From positions 1-45,507 of the forward strand of contig WHSZ01000051.1 in NCBI GenBank assembly GCA_009379845.1: a stretch of DNA of 45,507 bases, written 5' to 3'. Source of the stretch: Pseudonocardiaceae bacterium. Lineage in GTDB: Bacteria > Actinomycetota > Actinomycetes > Mycobacteriales > Pseudonocardiaceae. Below are positions 18,281 through 26,312 of the stretch, piece after piece. Both the position numbers and the translations under genes were made by a program. Positions within the stretch are counted from its first letter, which is position 1, and every line of letters begins with the position of its first letter. The notes under the pieces were generated by a model. The model had not been told where the DNA came from. It saw nothing but the letters and a program-made list of their open reading frames with translations, and searched no databases.

Positions 18281-18574
18281 ATGGCGCCGGACCTCGATCT
18301 CGACAAGCCGTACCGGCTCAATCCCAGCGTGGCGTTGCGCCCCGAACCGTTCGGGGCGCTCGCGTACCACTTCGGCAACCGCAAGCTGTCCTTTCTGAAG
18401 GCGCCAGAACTGGTGACCTTCGTACGGACGCTCGGCGAGCACGCCAGCCTCGGCGAGGCGCTCGATGCCGGCGGGCTGACCGACCGCACGAAGCAGAGCT
18501 ATCTGCGCGCGCTTGCCTCGCTTGCCGCCACCGACATGATCGTGGAGAAGGAACGCGATGACCGCGACCGTTGA
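18281..18574 (+). CDS. mftB: Mycofactocin peptide chaperone MftB
   Basis: A 97-residue RRE-type (PqqD-like) chaperone that binds MftA and presents it to MftC. The sequence DKPYRLNPSVALRPEPFGALAYHFGNRKLSFLKAPELVTFV is the MftB pattern, followed by a helical part ending in a charged tail (EKERDDRDR). It starts nine bases after mftA and overlaps mftC by 17 bases, so the three are translationally coupled. Confidence 0.95.
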   Translation: MAPDLDLDKPYRLNPSVALRPEPFGALAYHFGNRKLSFLKAPELVTFVRTLGEHASLGEALDAGGLTDRTKQSYLRALASLAATDMIVEKERDDRDR

Positions 18575-19748
18575 GCACACACCGTCCCTTGTGGAGCAGT
18601 TCAAGTACGGGCTGGACGCCCCGATCTGCCTGACCTGGGAATGGACATATGCCTGCAATCTCGCGTGCGAGCACTGCCTTTCGTCGTCCGGACGGCGGGA
18701 TCCCGACGAGCTTTCCACCGAGGAAATCAAGCGGGTGATCGACGAGCTGGAACGCATGCAGGTGTTCTACGTGAACGTGGGCGGCGGGGAACCCACGGTA
18801 CGAAGCGACTTCTGGGAACTGCTCGACTACGCCGTCGCCCATCACGTCGGCATCAAATTTTCCACCAACGGAGTCAAGATCACGCCGGATCGGGCCAAGC
18901 GGCTGGCGGCCACGGACTACGTGGACGTGCAGATATCACTGGACGGCGCGACCCGCGAGGTGAACGACGCGGTGCGCGGACCCGGATCGTTCGACATGGC
19001 GATGCGGGCGCTGCGGAACCTCGCCGACGCCGGGATGCGGGATTTCAAGATCTCCGTCGTGATGACACGGCAGAACGTGGACCAGCTCGACGAGTTCCAG
19101 CGGATCGCGGACGGGTTCGGCGCACAGCTGCGCATCACCCGGCTGCGGCCGTCCGGGCGCGGTGCGGACGTCTGGGACGAACTGCACCCGACGGGTGAGC
19201 AGCAACGGCAGCTGTACGAATGGTTGCTCGCCAACGGAGATCGGGTGCTCACCGGCGACTCGTTCTTCCACCTGAACGCTCTCGGCTCGGAGACCCTGCC
19301 AGGGTTGAACCTGTGCGGCGCCGGGCGGGTGGTGTGCCTGATCGACCCGGTCGGCGACGTGTACGCCTGCCCGTTCGCCATCCACGACGTGTTCAAGGCC
19401 GGCAACGTCCGGCCGGCCGGATTCCAGACCGTGTGGCGGGATTCCGAGCTGTTCAAGGACTTGCGCCGGCCGCAGACCGGCGGCGCGTGCGACTCCTGCG
19501 CGGCATACGATAGCTGCCAGGGCGGCTGCATGGCCGCGAAGTTCTTCACGGGCCTGCCGCTTGACGGGCCGGACCCGGAGTGCGTCAAGGGCCATGGCGA
19601 GCACGCGCTGTCCACACGGGACTCCTCGGCGTTGCCGAAGCCAAGCCAGGATCATTCCCGCGGTACGAAACGGGTCTCGCTCGGGATGCCCTCCGTGCGC
19701 ATGCCGGATCGGGCGTGTGACACCAGCCCGCTGGCAGGGCTGACGTGA
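18558..19748 (+). CDS. mftC: Mycofactocin radical SAM maturase MftC
   Basis: A 396-residue radical SAM/SPASM enzyme. The SAM cluster motif CxxxCxxC is C33, C37 and C40 in YACNLACEHCLSS. The SPASM region contains LCGAGRVVC, VYACPF, GGACDSCAAYDSCQGGCMAAKF and PECVKG, ligands for two further iron-sulfur clusters. It catalyses oxidative decarboxylation of the C-terminal Tyr of MftA and then Val-Tyr bond formation (known). The tail after residue ~350 (SSALPKPSQDHSRGTKR...) is longer than the SPASM domain needs and looks disordered. The stop overlaps the next start by four bases (GTGA). The next gene is OYE1, where mftD would usually be found. Confidence 0.96.
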   Translation: MTATVEHTPSLVEQFKYGLDAPICLTWEWTYACNLACEHCLSSSGRRDPDELSTEEIKRVIDELERMQVFYVNVGGGEPTVRSDFWELLDYAVAHHVGIKFSTNGVKITPDRAKRLAATDYVDVQISLDGATREVNDAVRGPGSFDMAMRALRNLADAGMRDFKISVVMTRQNVDQLDEFQRIADGFGAQLRITRLRPSGRGADVWDELHPTGEQQRQLYEWLLANGDRVLTGDSFFHLNALGSETLPGLNLCGAGRVVCLIDPVGDVYACPFAIHDVFKAGNVRPAGFQTVWRDSELFKDLRRPQTGGACDSCAAYDSCQGGCMAAKFFTGLPLDGPDPECVKGHGEHALSTRDSSALPKPSQDHSRGTKRVSLGMPSVRMPDRACDTSPLAGLT

Positions 19749-21694
19749 GCACCCTGACCGAACCTGTCCCGCTCGGTGGGTGTACCGCGCGGAGCAGGGT
19801 GATGTTCGGGCCGCACGAGACGAACCTCGGGCGTGGCAGGGCGCTTTCCGGCCGGCACACCGCGTACTACGCGGCACGTGCGGCCGGTGGCGCCGGCCTG
19901 CTTGTCACCGAGATCGCCAGCGTGCACGAGTCCGACTGGCCGTACGAGCGCGCGCCGCTCGCCGCCGAGTGCGGCCCAGGGTGGTCGGAGATCGTGTCGG
20001 CCGTCCGTCCACACGGCACGCTCGTGCTGGCAGGTCTCGGACACTCCGGTTCGCAGGGTTCCTCGGCCTATTCCCAAACGGCGCTGTGGGCGCCCTCCAG
20101 GGTTCCGGACGTGGCCACCAGGGAGCTGCCGATGGAGCTGGGCGACGCGGAAATCACCGCGCTGATCGAAGGCTTCGCGTCCTCGGCCGGCATCGCCGCC
20201 GAGTCCGATGTGGATGGCGTGGAGCTGAATGCCGGCCAGCACAGCATCTTGCGGCAGTTTCTGTCCGGGCTGACGAACGTGCGCTCCGATGCGTGGGGCA
20301 CCGACAAGGCGCGGTTGCTGCGCGAGGTGCTGGCGGCGGTCCGGTCCCGGCTCGGTGATCGGCTGCTCGGGGTGCGGCTGTGCTGTGACGAGCTCGCACC
20401 GTGGGCGGGGATCACTCCCGAACACGCCGTCCAGCACGTCCGGCAGATCGCCGATTCGGTTGACTATCTGGTGGTGGTACGCGGCTCGGCGATGGCCGGC
20501 TCGGCGACCAGACCGGATCTGCATACCGATCCTGGCTTCAACGTCGAGCTGTGCGGCGAGATTCGCTCCGGCATGGACATTCTGGCTCCGATCGTGCTGC
20601 AAGGCAGCGTGGTCGACCCCGCACAGGCGCAGCGGGCGCTCGACGAGGGCGTGGCCGATCTGGTCGAGATGACCCGCGCCCAGATCGCCGACCCCGAGCT
20701 GGTGAGCAAAACGGCTGCCGGGCAACGGATCCGGCCGTGCTCGTTGAGCAACGCGAAGTGCCTGGTGCGGGACAACCGCAACCCGATCGTCACGTGTACG
20801 GCCGAACCGCGCAGTGGCCACGAAACGGTTGATCCGGCGCCGGACGGGCGCGACGCCCCGATCCCGGTTCTGGTGGTCGGCGGTGGACCAGCCGGTTTGG
20901 AGGCCGCGCGGGTGCTGGCCGGCCGCGGGCATCGGGTGCGGCTCGCCGAGCGGTCCGCCGAGCTGGGCGGGGCACTACGCCTGGCGGCGCTTGTCGGTGG
21001 GCGGTCCCGGCTCGGTACGCTGGCCGACTGGTTGATCGAGCAGGTGTACGCGCTTGGCGTGGACGTGCACACCGGCGTCGAGGTCGGCCTGCCGGAGCTG
21101 GACACGGCCGAGCACGTGCTGCTCGCCACCGGGAGCAGGCAAGGCCGGCGGGAGTTTTCCAGTACGGCGGCGGCGAACGTGCTCGACGACGGCGAGTTCT
21201 ACACCAGGGTGCTTCGAGACGGCGTGCCCGCGGCGCTACCCGCCGGGCCGATCGTGGTGCACGACCCGGTGGGCGGCCCGGTAGGCGTCGGCACCGCCGA
21301 GCTGGTCGTGGCAGCCGGTGTGGAAACCGCGATCGTCACGCCCGATCAGGTGGTCGGTACCCAGCTGGCCGTCACAGGCGATTTGGCCGCGGCGAACGCC
21401 CGGCTGCAACAGGCCGGCGTCACGCTGCACAAGTCCTCGCTGCTGCGTGAGGTTCGTGCCGGCGGCGCGACACTTGAGAACCGGTTCACCGGCCGGCAGC
21501 AGGAGATCCGCTGCGCCACCGTGATCCATTGTGGACACCGGTTGCCGGAGGACATCCTTGGCGAGCAGCGCCCGGAGTTGCCCCTGGCCGGCGATTGTGT
21601 CGCCCCGCGCACCGTGCACGAGGCGATCCTGGAAGGCAGGCGTGCCGCACTGGAGCTGGTTTCCCGGAGCAAGACGCTGGCGGGTGCCGGATGA
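19745..21694 (+). CDS. FadH/OYE-type flavoprotein 1 of the mycofactocin locus, degenerate cluster site
   Basis: A 649-residue protein with an N-terminal FMN TIM barrel (1-~355) and a C-terminal FAD/NAD(P)-binding part (VLVVGGGPAGLEAARVLAGRGHRVRLAE, ~375 on), the layout of 2,4-dienoyl-CoA reductase. The iron-sulfur motif should be CX2CX3CX11C; here it is C332, S335, C339, C351, with Ser in place of the second Cys. The barrel motif normally YGGSxxNR reads WGTDKAR. It may therefore lack a normal [4Fe-4S] cluster. NCBI-type families of mycofactocin-associated FadH/OYE proteins exist (known, function unknown). GTG start overlaps the mftC stop. Confidence 0.9.
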   Translation: MSTLTEPVPLGGCTARSRVMFGPHETNLGRGRALSGRHTAYYAARAAGGAGLLVTEIASVHESDWPYERAPLAAECGPGWSEIVSAVRPHGTLVLAGLGHSGSQGSSAYSQTALWAPSRVPDVATRELPMELGDAEITALIEGFASSAGIAAESDVDGVELNAGQHSILRQFLSGLTNVRSDAWGTDKARLLREVLAAVRSRLGDRLLGVRLCCDELAPWAGITPEHAVQHVRQIADSVDYLVVVRGSAMAGSATRPDLHTDPGFNVELCGEIRSGMDILAPIVLQGSVVDPAQAQRALDEGVADLVEMTRAQIADPELVSKTAAGQRIRPCSLSNAKCLVRDNRNPIVTCTAEPRSGHETVDPAPDGRDAPIPVLVVGGGPAGLEAARVLAGRGHRVRLAERSAELGGALRLAALVGGRSRLGTLADWLIEQVYALGVDVHTGVEVGLPELDTAEHVLLATGSRQGRREFSSTAAANVLDDGEFYTRVLRDGVPAALPAGPIVVHDPVGGPVGVGTAELVVAAGVETAIVTPDQVVGTQLAVTGDLAAANARLQQAGVTLHKSSLLREVRAGGATLENRFTGRQQEIRCATVIHCGHRLPEDILGEQRPELPLAGDCVAPRTVHEAILEGRRAALELVSRSKTLAGAG

Positions 21695-21728
21695 CCGTTC
21701 GGGGTGGCCAACTTCTGAGGATCGTCCG

Positions 21729-23693
21729 ATGAGTGGTGGGCAGTACCGGTACCTGTTCAGCCCGTTGCGATTGGGTCCGCTGACCGTGCGCAATCGCGTG
21801 GTGTTCTCCGCGCACCTGACGAACTACGCGGAAGATGGGCTGCCGAGCGAGCAGCACGCGGCCTACTACGCCGCGCGGGCCGCTGGCGGCGCCGGGCTCA
21901 TCATCACCGAAGAGCATTCGACACATCCCACCGACTGGCCGTACGAGAAGCTGATCCACGGATTCAATCCATCGGCGATTCCCGGATACCGCCGGATCAC
22001 CGAGGCCGTGCACGCCCACGATGTGCCGATTCTGGCGCAGCTGAACCATAACGGCGGGCAGGCGTCCAGTATGTACTCCCGACTTCCGGTGTGGGCACCG
22101 AGCCCGATCGCGGACCCGATGTTTCGCGAGGTGCCCAAGGCTGTCAGTACCGGGGAGATCGTGGAGATCGTCCGTGGGTACGCCACGGTCGCGGAGCACT
22201 GCGTCGCGGGCGGCTTCGACGGTGTCGAGTTGCAGTGCTCGCATTCCTCGATAGTTCGCGGGTTCCTTTCCCCCGCGACGAACATCCGCACCGACTCGTA
22301 CGGTGGCTCGTTGCCGAACCGGGCCCGCATCCTGCTCGAGATCGTCGACGCGGTTCGCGAGGCGATCGGTCCCCGGCACGCGCTCGGTGTCCGGATCTGC
22401 GGCGACGAGCTGATCGACGGCGGGACCACGATCGATGAGGCCGTCCACGTCGCCACCATGGTGGAATCCACCGGCAAGGTGGACTACATCAACACCTCGA
22501 TCGGGGTGGCGACCGCGACGCTGTTCATGATCGAAGCGTCCATGCACATCCCGCCCGGCTACGCGATGTTCATCCCTAGTGCGATCAGGCAGAAAGTGAG
22601 CCTGCCGGTAGTCGGTGTCGGCCGGTTCAAGGACCCGGTGCAGGCCGAACGTGCGCTCGCCGACGGGCAGTGCGACCTGGTCGGTGTGGTGCGAGGGCAG
22701 ATCGCCGACGCGGACTTCGTGGCGAAGGCCCGCGCAGGGCACGCCACCGACATCCGCACCTGCCTGTCATGCAATCAGGAGTGCGTCGGCCGGATGGGGC
22801 TGAACCGGTGGCTCGGCTGCATCGAGAATCCCGTTACCGGCAAGGAAAGCGTGCGGCTTCCGACCCCGTCGGCGCGCAGCAGGCAAGTGCTGGTGATCGG
22901 CGGCGGCCCGGCTGGCTTGCAGGCGGCGTCCACAGCCGCGCAGCGCGGGCACCGGGTCACCCTGGTGGAGCGCGCCGAGCGCACCGGCGGGCAGGTCGCG
23001 CTCGCCGCGAGCGTGCCGAGCAGGGCGGAGTTCCTTGACGTGACCCGCAACCTGCTCACCGAATGCCGGCGCTACGGGGTACGGATCCGCACCGGTGTCA
23101 CCGCTGACCTCGGTCTGGTCAGCGCCGAGCAACCCGACGCCGTGGTGCTGGCCACCGGCGCCACGCCGGACCGGCCGTGGTGGGCGGGCGAGCTGGATCG
23201 GATCGTGGACATCAGAAGCGTGCTGGACGGCACCGCGAGTCCACACGGGACGGTTGTGCTTGTCGACGACCTCGGCTTCCACCAGGCGACTTCGGTCGCC
23301 GAGCTGCTCGCCGACCGCGGCTGCGCGGTCCGGGTGATCACCTCCGGCATGGTGGTAGGCCAGGACCTCGGCATCACGCTGGACATGGAAACCTGGAACA
23401 TCCGAGCGGACGCCAAGGGAATCACCCAGGACACCGATGTGGTGGTGATGGGCGGGGCGCCCGACGAGGAAACCGGTGGTGTCACGCTGACGATACTGCG
23501 GCACACCACCGGAGAGACCTTCGAGCTCTCAGCCGACTGGGTGGTCTGCGCCAGCCACCCGCGACCGGCCGACGAGCTATGGGCCGACCTGTCCACTATG
23601 GACGTCGTGGCGCACCGGATCGGCGACTGCCTTACGCCGCGCCGCGCGCACGCCGCGGTGATCGAGGGACATCGGGCGGGGGTGGCGATATGA
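21729..23693 (+). CDS. FadH/OYE-type iron-sulfur flavoprotein 2 of the mycofactocin locus
   Basis: A 654-residue homologue of the preceding gene. The start is ATG 21729, 34 bases after the OYE1 stop; the frame extends upstream inside OYE1 and that part is rejected. The barrel is canonical: FSPLRLGPLTVRNRVVFSAH, ILAQLNHNGGQ and RTDSYGGSLPNRARILLE. The cluster motif is intact (C345, C348, C352, C364; CLSCNQEC). The FAD site is VLVIGGGPAGLQAASTAAQRGHRVTLVERAERTGGQ. It probably reduces or oxidises an unsaturated substrate, or a mycofactocin intermediate, using FMN, [4Fe-4S] and FAD; the substrate is unknown. ATGA overlap couples it to the ETF alpha gene. Confidence 0.92.
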   Translation: MSGGQYRYLFSPLRLGPLTVRNRVVFSAHLTNYAEDGLPSEQHAAYYAARAAGGAGLIITEEHSTHPTDWPYEKLIHGFNPSAIPGYRRITEAVHAHDVPILAQLNHNGGQASSMYSRLPVWAPSPIADPMFREVPKAVSTGEIVEIVRGYATVAEHCVAGGFDGVELQCSHSSIVRGFLSPATNIRTDSYGGSLPNRARILLEIVDAVREAIGPRHALGVRICGDELIDGGTTIDEAVHVATMVESTGKVDYINTSIGVATATLFMIEASMHIPPGYAMFIPSAIRQKVSLPVVGVGRFKDPVQAERALADGQCDLVGVVRGQIADADFVAKARAGHATDIRTCLSCNQECVGRMGLNRWLGCIENPVTGKESVRLPTPSARSRQVLVIGGGPAGLQAASTAAQRGHRVTLVERAERTGGQVALAASVPSRAEFLDVTRNLLTECRRYGVRIRTGVTADLGLVSAEQPDAVVLATGATPDRPWWAGELDRIVDIRSVLDGTASPHGTVVLVDDLGFHQATSVAELLADRGCAVRVITSGMVVGQDLGITLDMETWNIRADAKGITQDTDVVVMGGAPDEETGGVTLTILRHTTGETFELSADWVVCASHPRPADELWADLSTMDVVAHRIGDCLTPRRAHAAVIEGHRAGVAI

Positions 23694-24667
23694 TCGCGAT
23701 CATCCCGGTCCGGGACGGCGTGCTGCCGCTCGGCGCCGACGAAACGGTCGCCGAATCATCAGGAAACGCGCTGCTGATCGGTTCCGGCGCCAAGGCGGCT
23801 GGCGCCGAGCTGACCACGTTGCGCCGCTGCTGGGTGATGGCAGCGGATGCCTACGCCCCCGCCGCCTGGGCCAGCGGCCTGGCCCGCAATATGGATGCAT
23901 ATTGGGGACACAGAGGCCGCCTGGATCCCAATATGGATGCATATTGGGGTGCTTGGAGCGCGGTGCTGCCCGCGTCGCCGGACGGGCGGGATCTGGCGCC
24001 GCGACTCGCGTTCGAGTTGGGCGTACCGCTGCTGGCCGGCGCCATCGCGGTTACCGAGCACGGTGCCCAGCTGGCCCGCTGGGGATCCCGGGTGATCGAC
24101 GAGGTCGAGGTGGATGGGCCCTTCGTGGCGACACTGCTGCCCGGTGCGGGCGGTACCGAGCCGGCCGGCGTGGCCCCAGAGATCACGAAGCTGCGCTGGG
24201 AGGCAACGCAGGCGATGGACGCCGAGGTGCTGGACGTGTTGCCGCCCGATCCGCGCACCGCGGATCTCGCGGAAGCGCCTCGGATCCTTGCCGCCGGAGC
24301 CGGGCTCACCAGAGGTAACGCCCCGTCGGGATCCGACGCGGTGGCAATGCTGGAAAAGCTCGGCGAAGCGCTGTCCGCATCGATCGGCGCGACCAGGGTG
24401 GTCACCGACGCGGGGCATGCCGACTACCGGCGGCAGATCGGCACCACCGGCGTGGTCGTCAACCCCGAGCTGTACGTCGCGTTCGGGATTTCCGGTGCGG
24501 CGCAGCATATCGGCGGCCTCGGTTCGCCCGACAACCTGGTGAGCGTGAACACCGACCCGAGCTGCCCGATGACCGCGAGGTCGGATCTGGGCATCGTCAC
24601 CGACGCGACCGCGCTGCTTGTCGAGCTCGCCGAACGGCTCGTCGGTAAGGAGGTGACCGGTGGCTAG
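23690..24667 (+). CDS. Electron transfer flavoprotein alpha subunit with in-frame repeat insertion
   Basis: A 325-residue ETF alpha subunit starting at ATG 23690 (ATGA overlap). The FAD domain is clear: VVTDAGHADYRRQIGTTGVVVNPELYVAFGISGAAQHIGG, then LVSVNTDPSCPMTARSDLGIVTD. The N-terminal domain contains PDGRDLAPRLAFELGVPLLAG. Residues 67-87 hold NMDAYWG twice at a 14-residue period, encoded by two copies of a 21-bp palindromic sequence; typical ETF alpha chains have no such segment there. The subunit pairs with ETF beta at 26313 to carry electrons from dehydrogenases to ETF-quinone oxidoreductase. The alpha and beta genes are separated by two genes, which is unusual. Confidence 0.92.
   Translation: MIAIIPVRDGVLPLGADETVAESSGNALLIGSGAKAAGAELTTLRRCWVMAADAYAPAAWASGLARNMDAYWGHRGRLDPNMDAYWGAWSAVLPASPDGRDLAPRLAFELGVPLLAGAIAVTEHGAQLARWGSRVIDEVEVDGPFVATLLPGAGGTEPAGVAPEITKLRWEATQAMDAEVLDVLPPDPRTADLAEAPRILAAGAGLTRGNAPSGSDAVAMLEKLGEALSASIGATRVVTDAGHADYRRQIGTTGVVVNPELYVAFGISGAAQHIGGLGSPDNLVSVNTDPSCPMTARSDLGIVTDATALLVELAERLVGKEVTGG
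23887..23949. repeat. Tandem palindromic repeat inside ETF alpha coding sequence
   Basis: CAATATGGATGCATATTGGGG occurs at 23887-23907 and again at 23929-23949, with exact identity and a 42-base period, so the frame is kept. Each copy has inverted arms CAATATG/CATATTG. The AT-rich repeat stands out in GC-rich coding DNA. A degenerate copy is at 9641. Confidence 0.9.
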
Positions 24668-26012
24668 CCCGATGTCGGCACCGATCAGGGTGTCCCACGG
24701 CGAGCGCGGTGCCGCCGGCTTCGACGTGGTGGTGGTCGGCGCGGGACCGGCCGGTTCCGCGGCGGCGCTGGAACTCGCCCGCGCGGGCCATCACGTGGCA
24801 TTGATCGAGCGCGGCGCGTTTCCCGGAGCGAAGAACGTTTACGGCGGCGTGGTCTACGGCCGGATTCTGGACGAGCTGATCCCGGAGTGGTGGGAGCAGG
24901 CGCCGGTGCAACGCTGGGTCACCCGCAGGCAAACCATGATGATGACCCCGACCCAGTCGATGACGGTGGACTTCCGTACCGACGCGTGGCGGGAACCGCC
25001 GTACAACGGGGCGACCGCGCACCGGGCCCAGTTCGACGCCTGGCTTGCCGGCAAGGCAGAGGAGGCTGGCGCGGAGCTGATCACGTCCACCGTGGTCACC
25101 GCGTTGCGCGTCGACGAGCGCGGCCACACGGTGGGGGTACGCACCGATCGCGCGGACGGCGACCTCGACGCGCGGGTGGTCATCGCCTGCGACGGCGTGA
25201 ACTCGTTCCTTGCCAAGCAAGCCGGCCTTTACCCGGAGGGGCAGCTTGAGCACACCACGCTCGGCGTGAAGGAAACCCTGTCGTTGCCGAGGGAAACCAT
25301 CAACGAGCGGTTCGGGGTGCGCGGCACGGACGGTGTGGACATCGAGATGCTCGGCTGCACTGGCGCGATCCCCGGCGGCGGCTTCCTGTACACCAACCTG
25401 GATTCGGTCAGCGTGGGTGTGGTGCTGGATCTCACCGCGCTCGGCAAGGCGAAGAAACGCCCCGAGGAGATAGTCGCCGATCTGAAGCGGCACCCTTCGA
25501 TCGCACCGCTGGTGCGCGGCGGCGAGCTGGTGGAATACGCCGCGCATCTCATCCCCGAGGGCGGATACCAGACCATGCCGAAGCTTGCCGGGGACGGCAT
25601 CCTCGTCACCGGGGATGCTGCGGCGATGTGCCTGGCGGCAGGAATCTGGTTGGAGGGCGTCAACTTCGCCATCGGATCCGGGATGTACGCAGGCCGGGCG
25701 GCGGCGCACGCGCTGTCCACAAACGACACGTCGGCGCGAGGCCTGTCCGAATATCGGAAGCTGCTCCGGAATTCCTTCGTGCTCGCCGATCACCGAAAGC
25801 TGGCCGGTGCGCCGAAGCTGCTGATGTCGGAACGGATGCAGCAGCGGTATCCGGGAATGGTGTGCGACATGGTGGAGAACCTGTTCCAGGTCACCAATCC
25901 GACACCGAAGCCCGGTATCGGCAGGCTGCTGCGGCGCAGCGCGAAGGCACACGGGGTCCGGCTACGCGAGCTGGCGCGTGATGCGGTCAGCGGTTTCCGG
26001 TCGTACGGGTGA
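24660..26012 (+). CDS. FixC-like ETF-quinone oxidoreductase
   Basis: A 450-residue flavoprotein of the FixC/ETF-QO family that passes electrons from ETF to the quinone pool at the membrane. GTG 24660 has a strong AGGAGG (24649-24654) and overlaps the ETF alpha stop by 8 bases. The FAD motif is VVVVGAGPAGSAAALELARAGHHVALIERG, followed by FPGAKNVYGGVVYG, RAQFDAWLAGKAEEAGAEL and the second FAD motif GDGILVTGDAAAMCLAAGIWLEGVNFAIGSG. The C-terminal quinone/membrane part is short as in FixC. Its iron-sulfur domain is encoded separately by the next gene. Confidence 0.94.
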   Translation: MASPMSAPIRVSHGERGAAGFDVVVVGAGPAGSAAALELARAGHHVALIERGAFPGAKNVYGGVVYGRILDELIPEWWEQAPVQRWVTRRQTMMMTPTQSMTVDFRTDAWREPPYNGATAHRAQFDAWLAGKAEEAGAELITSTVVTALRVDERGHTVGVRTDRADGDLDARVVIACDGVNSFLAKQAGLYPEGQLEHTTLGVKETLSLPRETINERFGVRGTDGVDIEMLGCTGAIPGGGFLYTNLDSVSVGVVLDLTALGKAKKRPEEIVADLKRHPSIAPLVRGGELVEYAAHLIPEGGYQTMPKLAGDGILVTGDAAAMCLAAGIWLEGVNFAIGSGMYAGRAAAHALSTNDTSARGLSEYRKLLRNSFVLADHRKLAGAPKLLMSERMQQRYPGMVCDMVENLFQVTNPTPKPGIGRLLRRSAKAHGVRLRELARDAVSGFRSYG

Positions 26013-26019
26013 GGTGAAC

Positions 26020-26310
26020 ATGCACTATCCGGAATCCTCCTTCGAGGACCGGATGTCCACTGTGGACTTCCGGGTCGGTGAGCGGGCGCATATCGAGGTA
26101 GACAGCGACATCTGCCGGTCCTGCACGACGAAGGCATGCGTGACCGCCTGCCCCGCCAACCTGTTCGTGCCAACCGGCGACGGCGGCATCCTGTTCAACT
26201 ACGAGCAGTGCTTCGAATGCGGCACGTGCTACCTGCTGTGCGACAAGGAAGGCGCGATCACCTGGACATACCCGGACGGCGGCGACGGCGTCGCGTTCCG
26301 GAAAGGCTGA
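26020..26310 (+). CDS. FixX-like ferredoxin, ETF-quinone oxidoreductase partner
   Basis: A 96-residue ferredoxin-like protein from ATG 26020, 8 bases after the FixC-like stop (GAGGTGAAC before the start; an in-frame GTG two codons upstream is possible). Cys motifs are CRSCTTKACVTACPANLF and QCFECGTCYLLCDKEGAI, with the usual FixX ending TWTYPDGGDGVAFRKG. It supplies the iron-sulfur cluster that links ETF to the quinone oxidoreductase. ETF beta starts after two bases. Confidence 0.95.
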   Translation: MHYPESSFEDRMSTVDFRVGERAHIEVDSDICRSCTTKACVTACPANLFVPTGDGGILFNYEQCFECGTCYLLCDKEGAITWTYPDGGDGVAFRKG

Positions 26311-26312
26311 TC

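Noticed and set aside
18040..18561. 173-residue plus-strand frame covering mftA and mftB
   Set aside because: Out of register with the clear mftA and mftB frames; translation is Arg-rich and without family signature.
19745..21694. OYE1 as mftD
   Set aside because: The fold order (OYE barrel, cluster motif, FAD/NAD domain) is FadH-like and unlike the lactate-dehydrogenase-type MftD.
23887..23949. Tandem repeats in ETF alpha as a CRISPR-like array
   Set aside because: Only two units, palindromic, in-frame in a coding gene, with no spacers of regular size and no cas genes.
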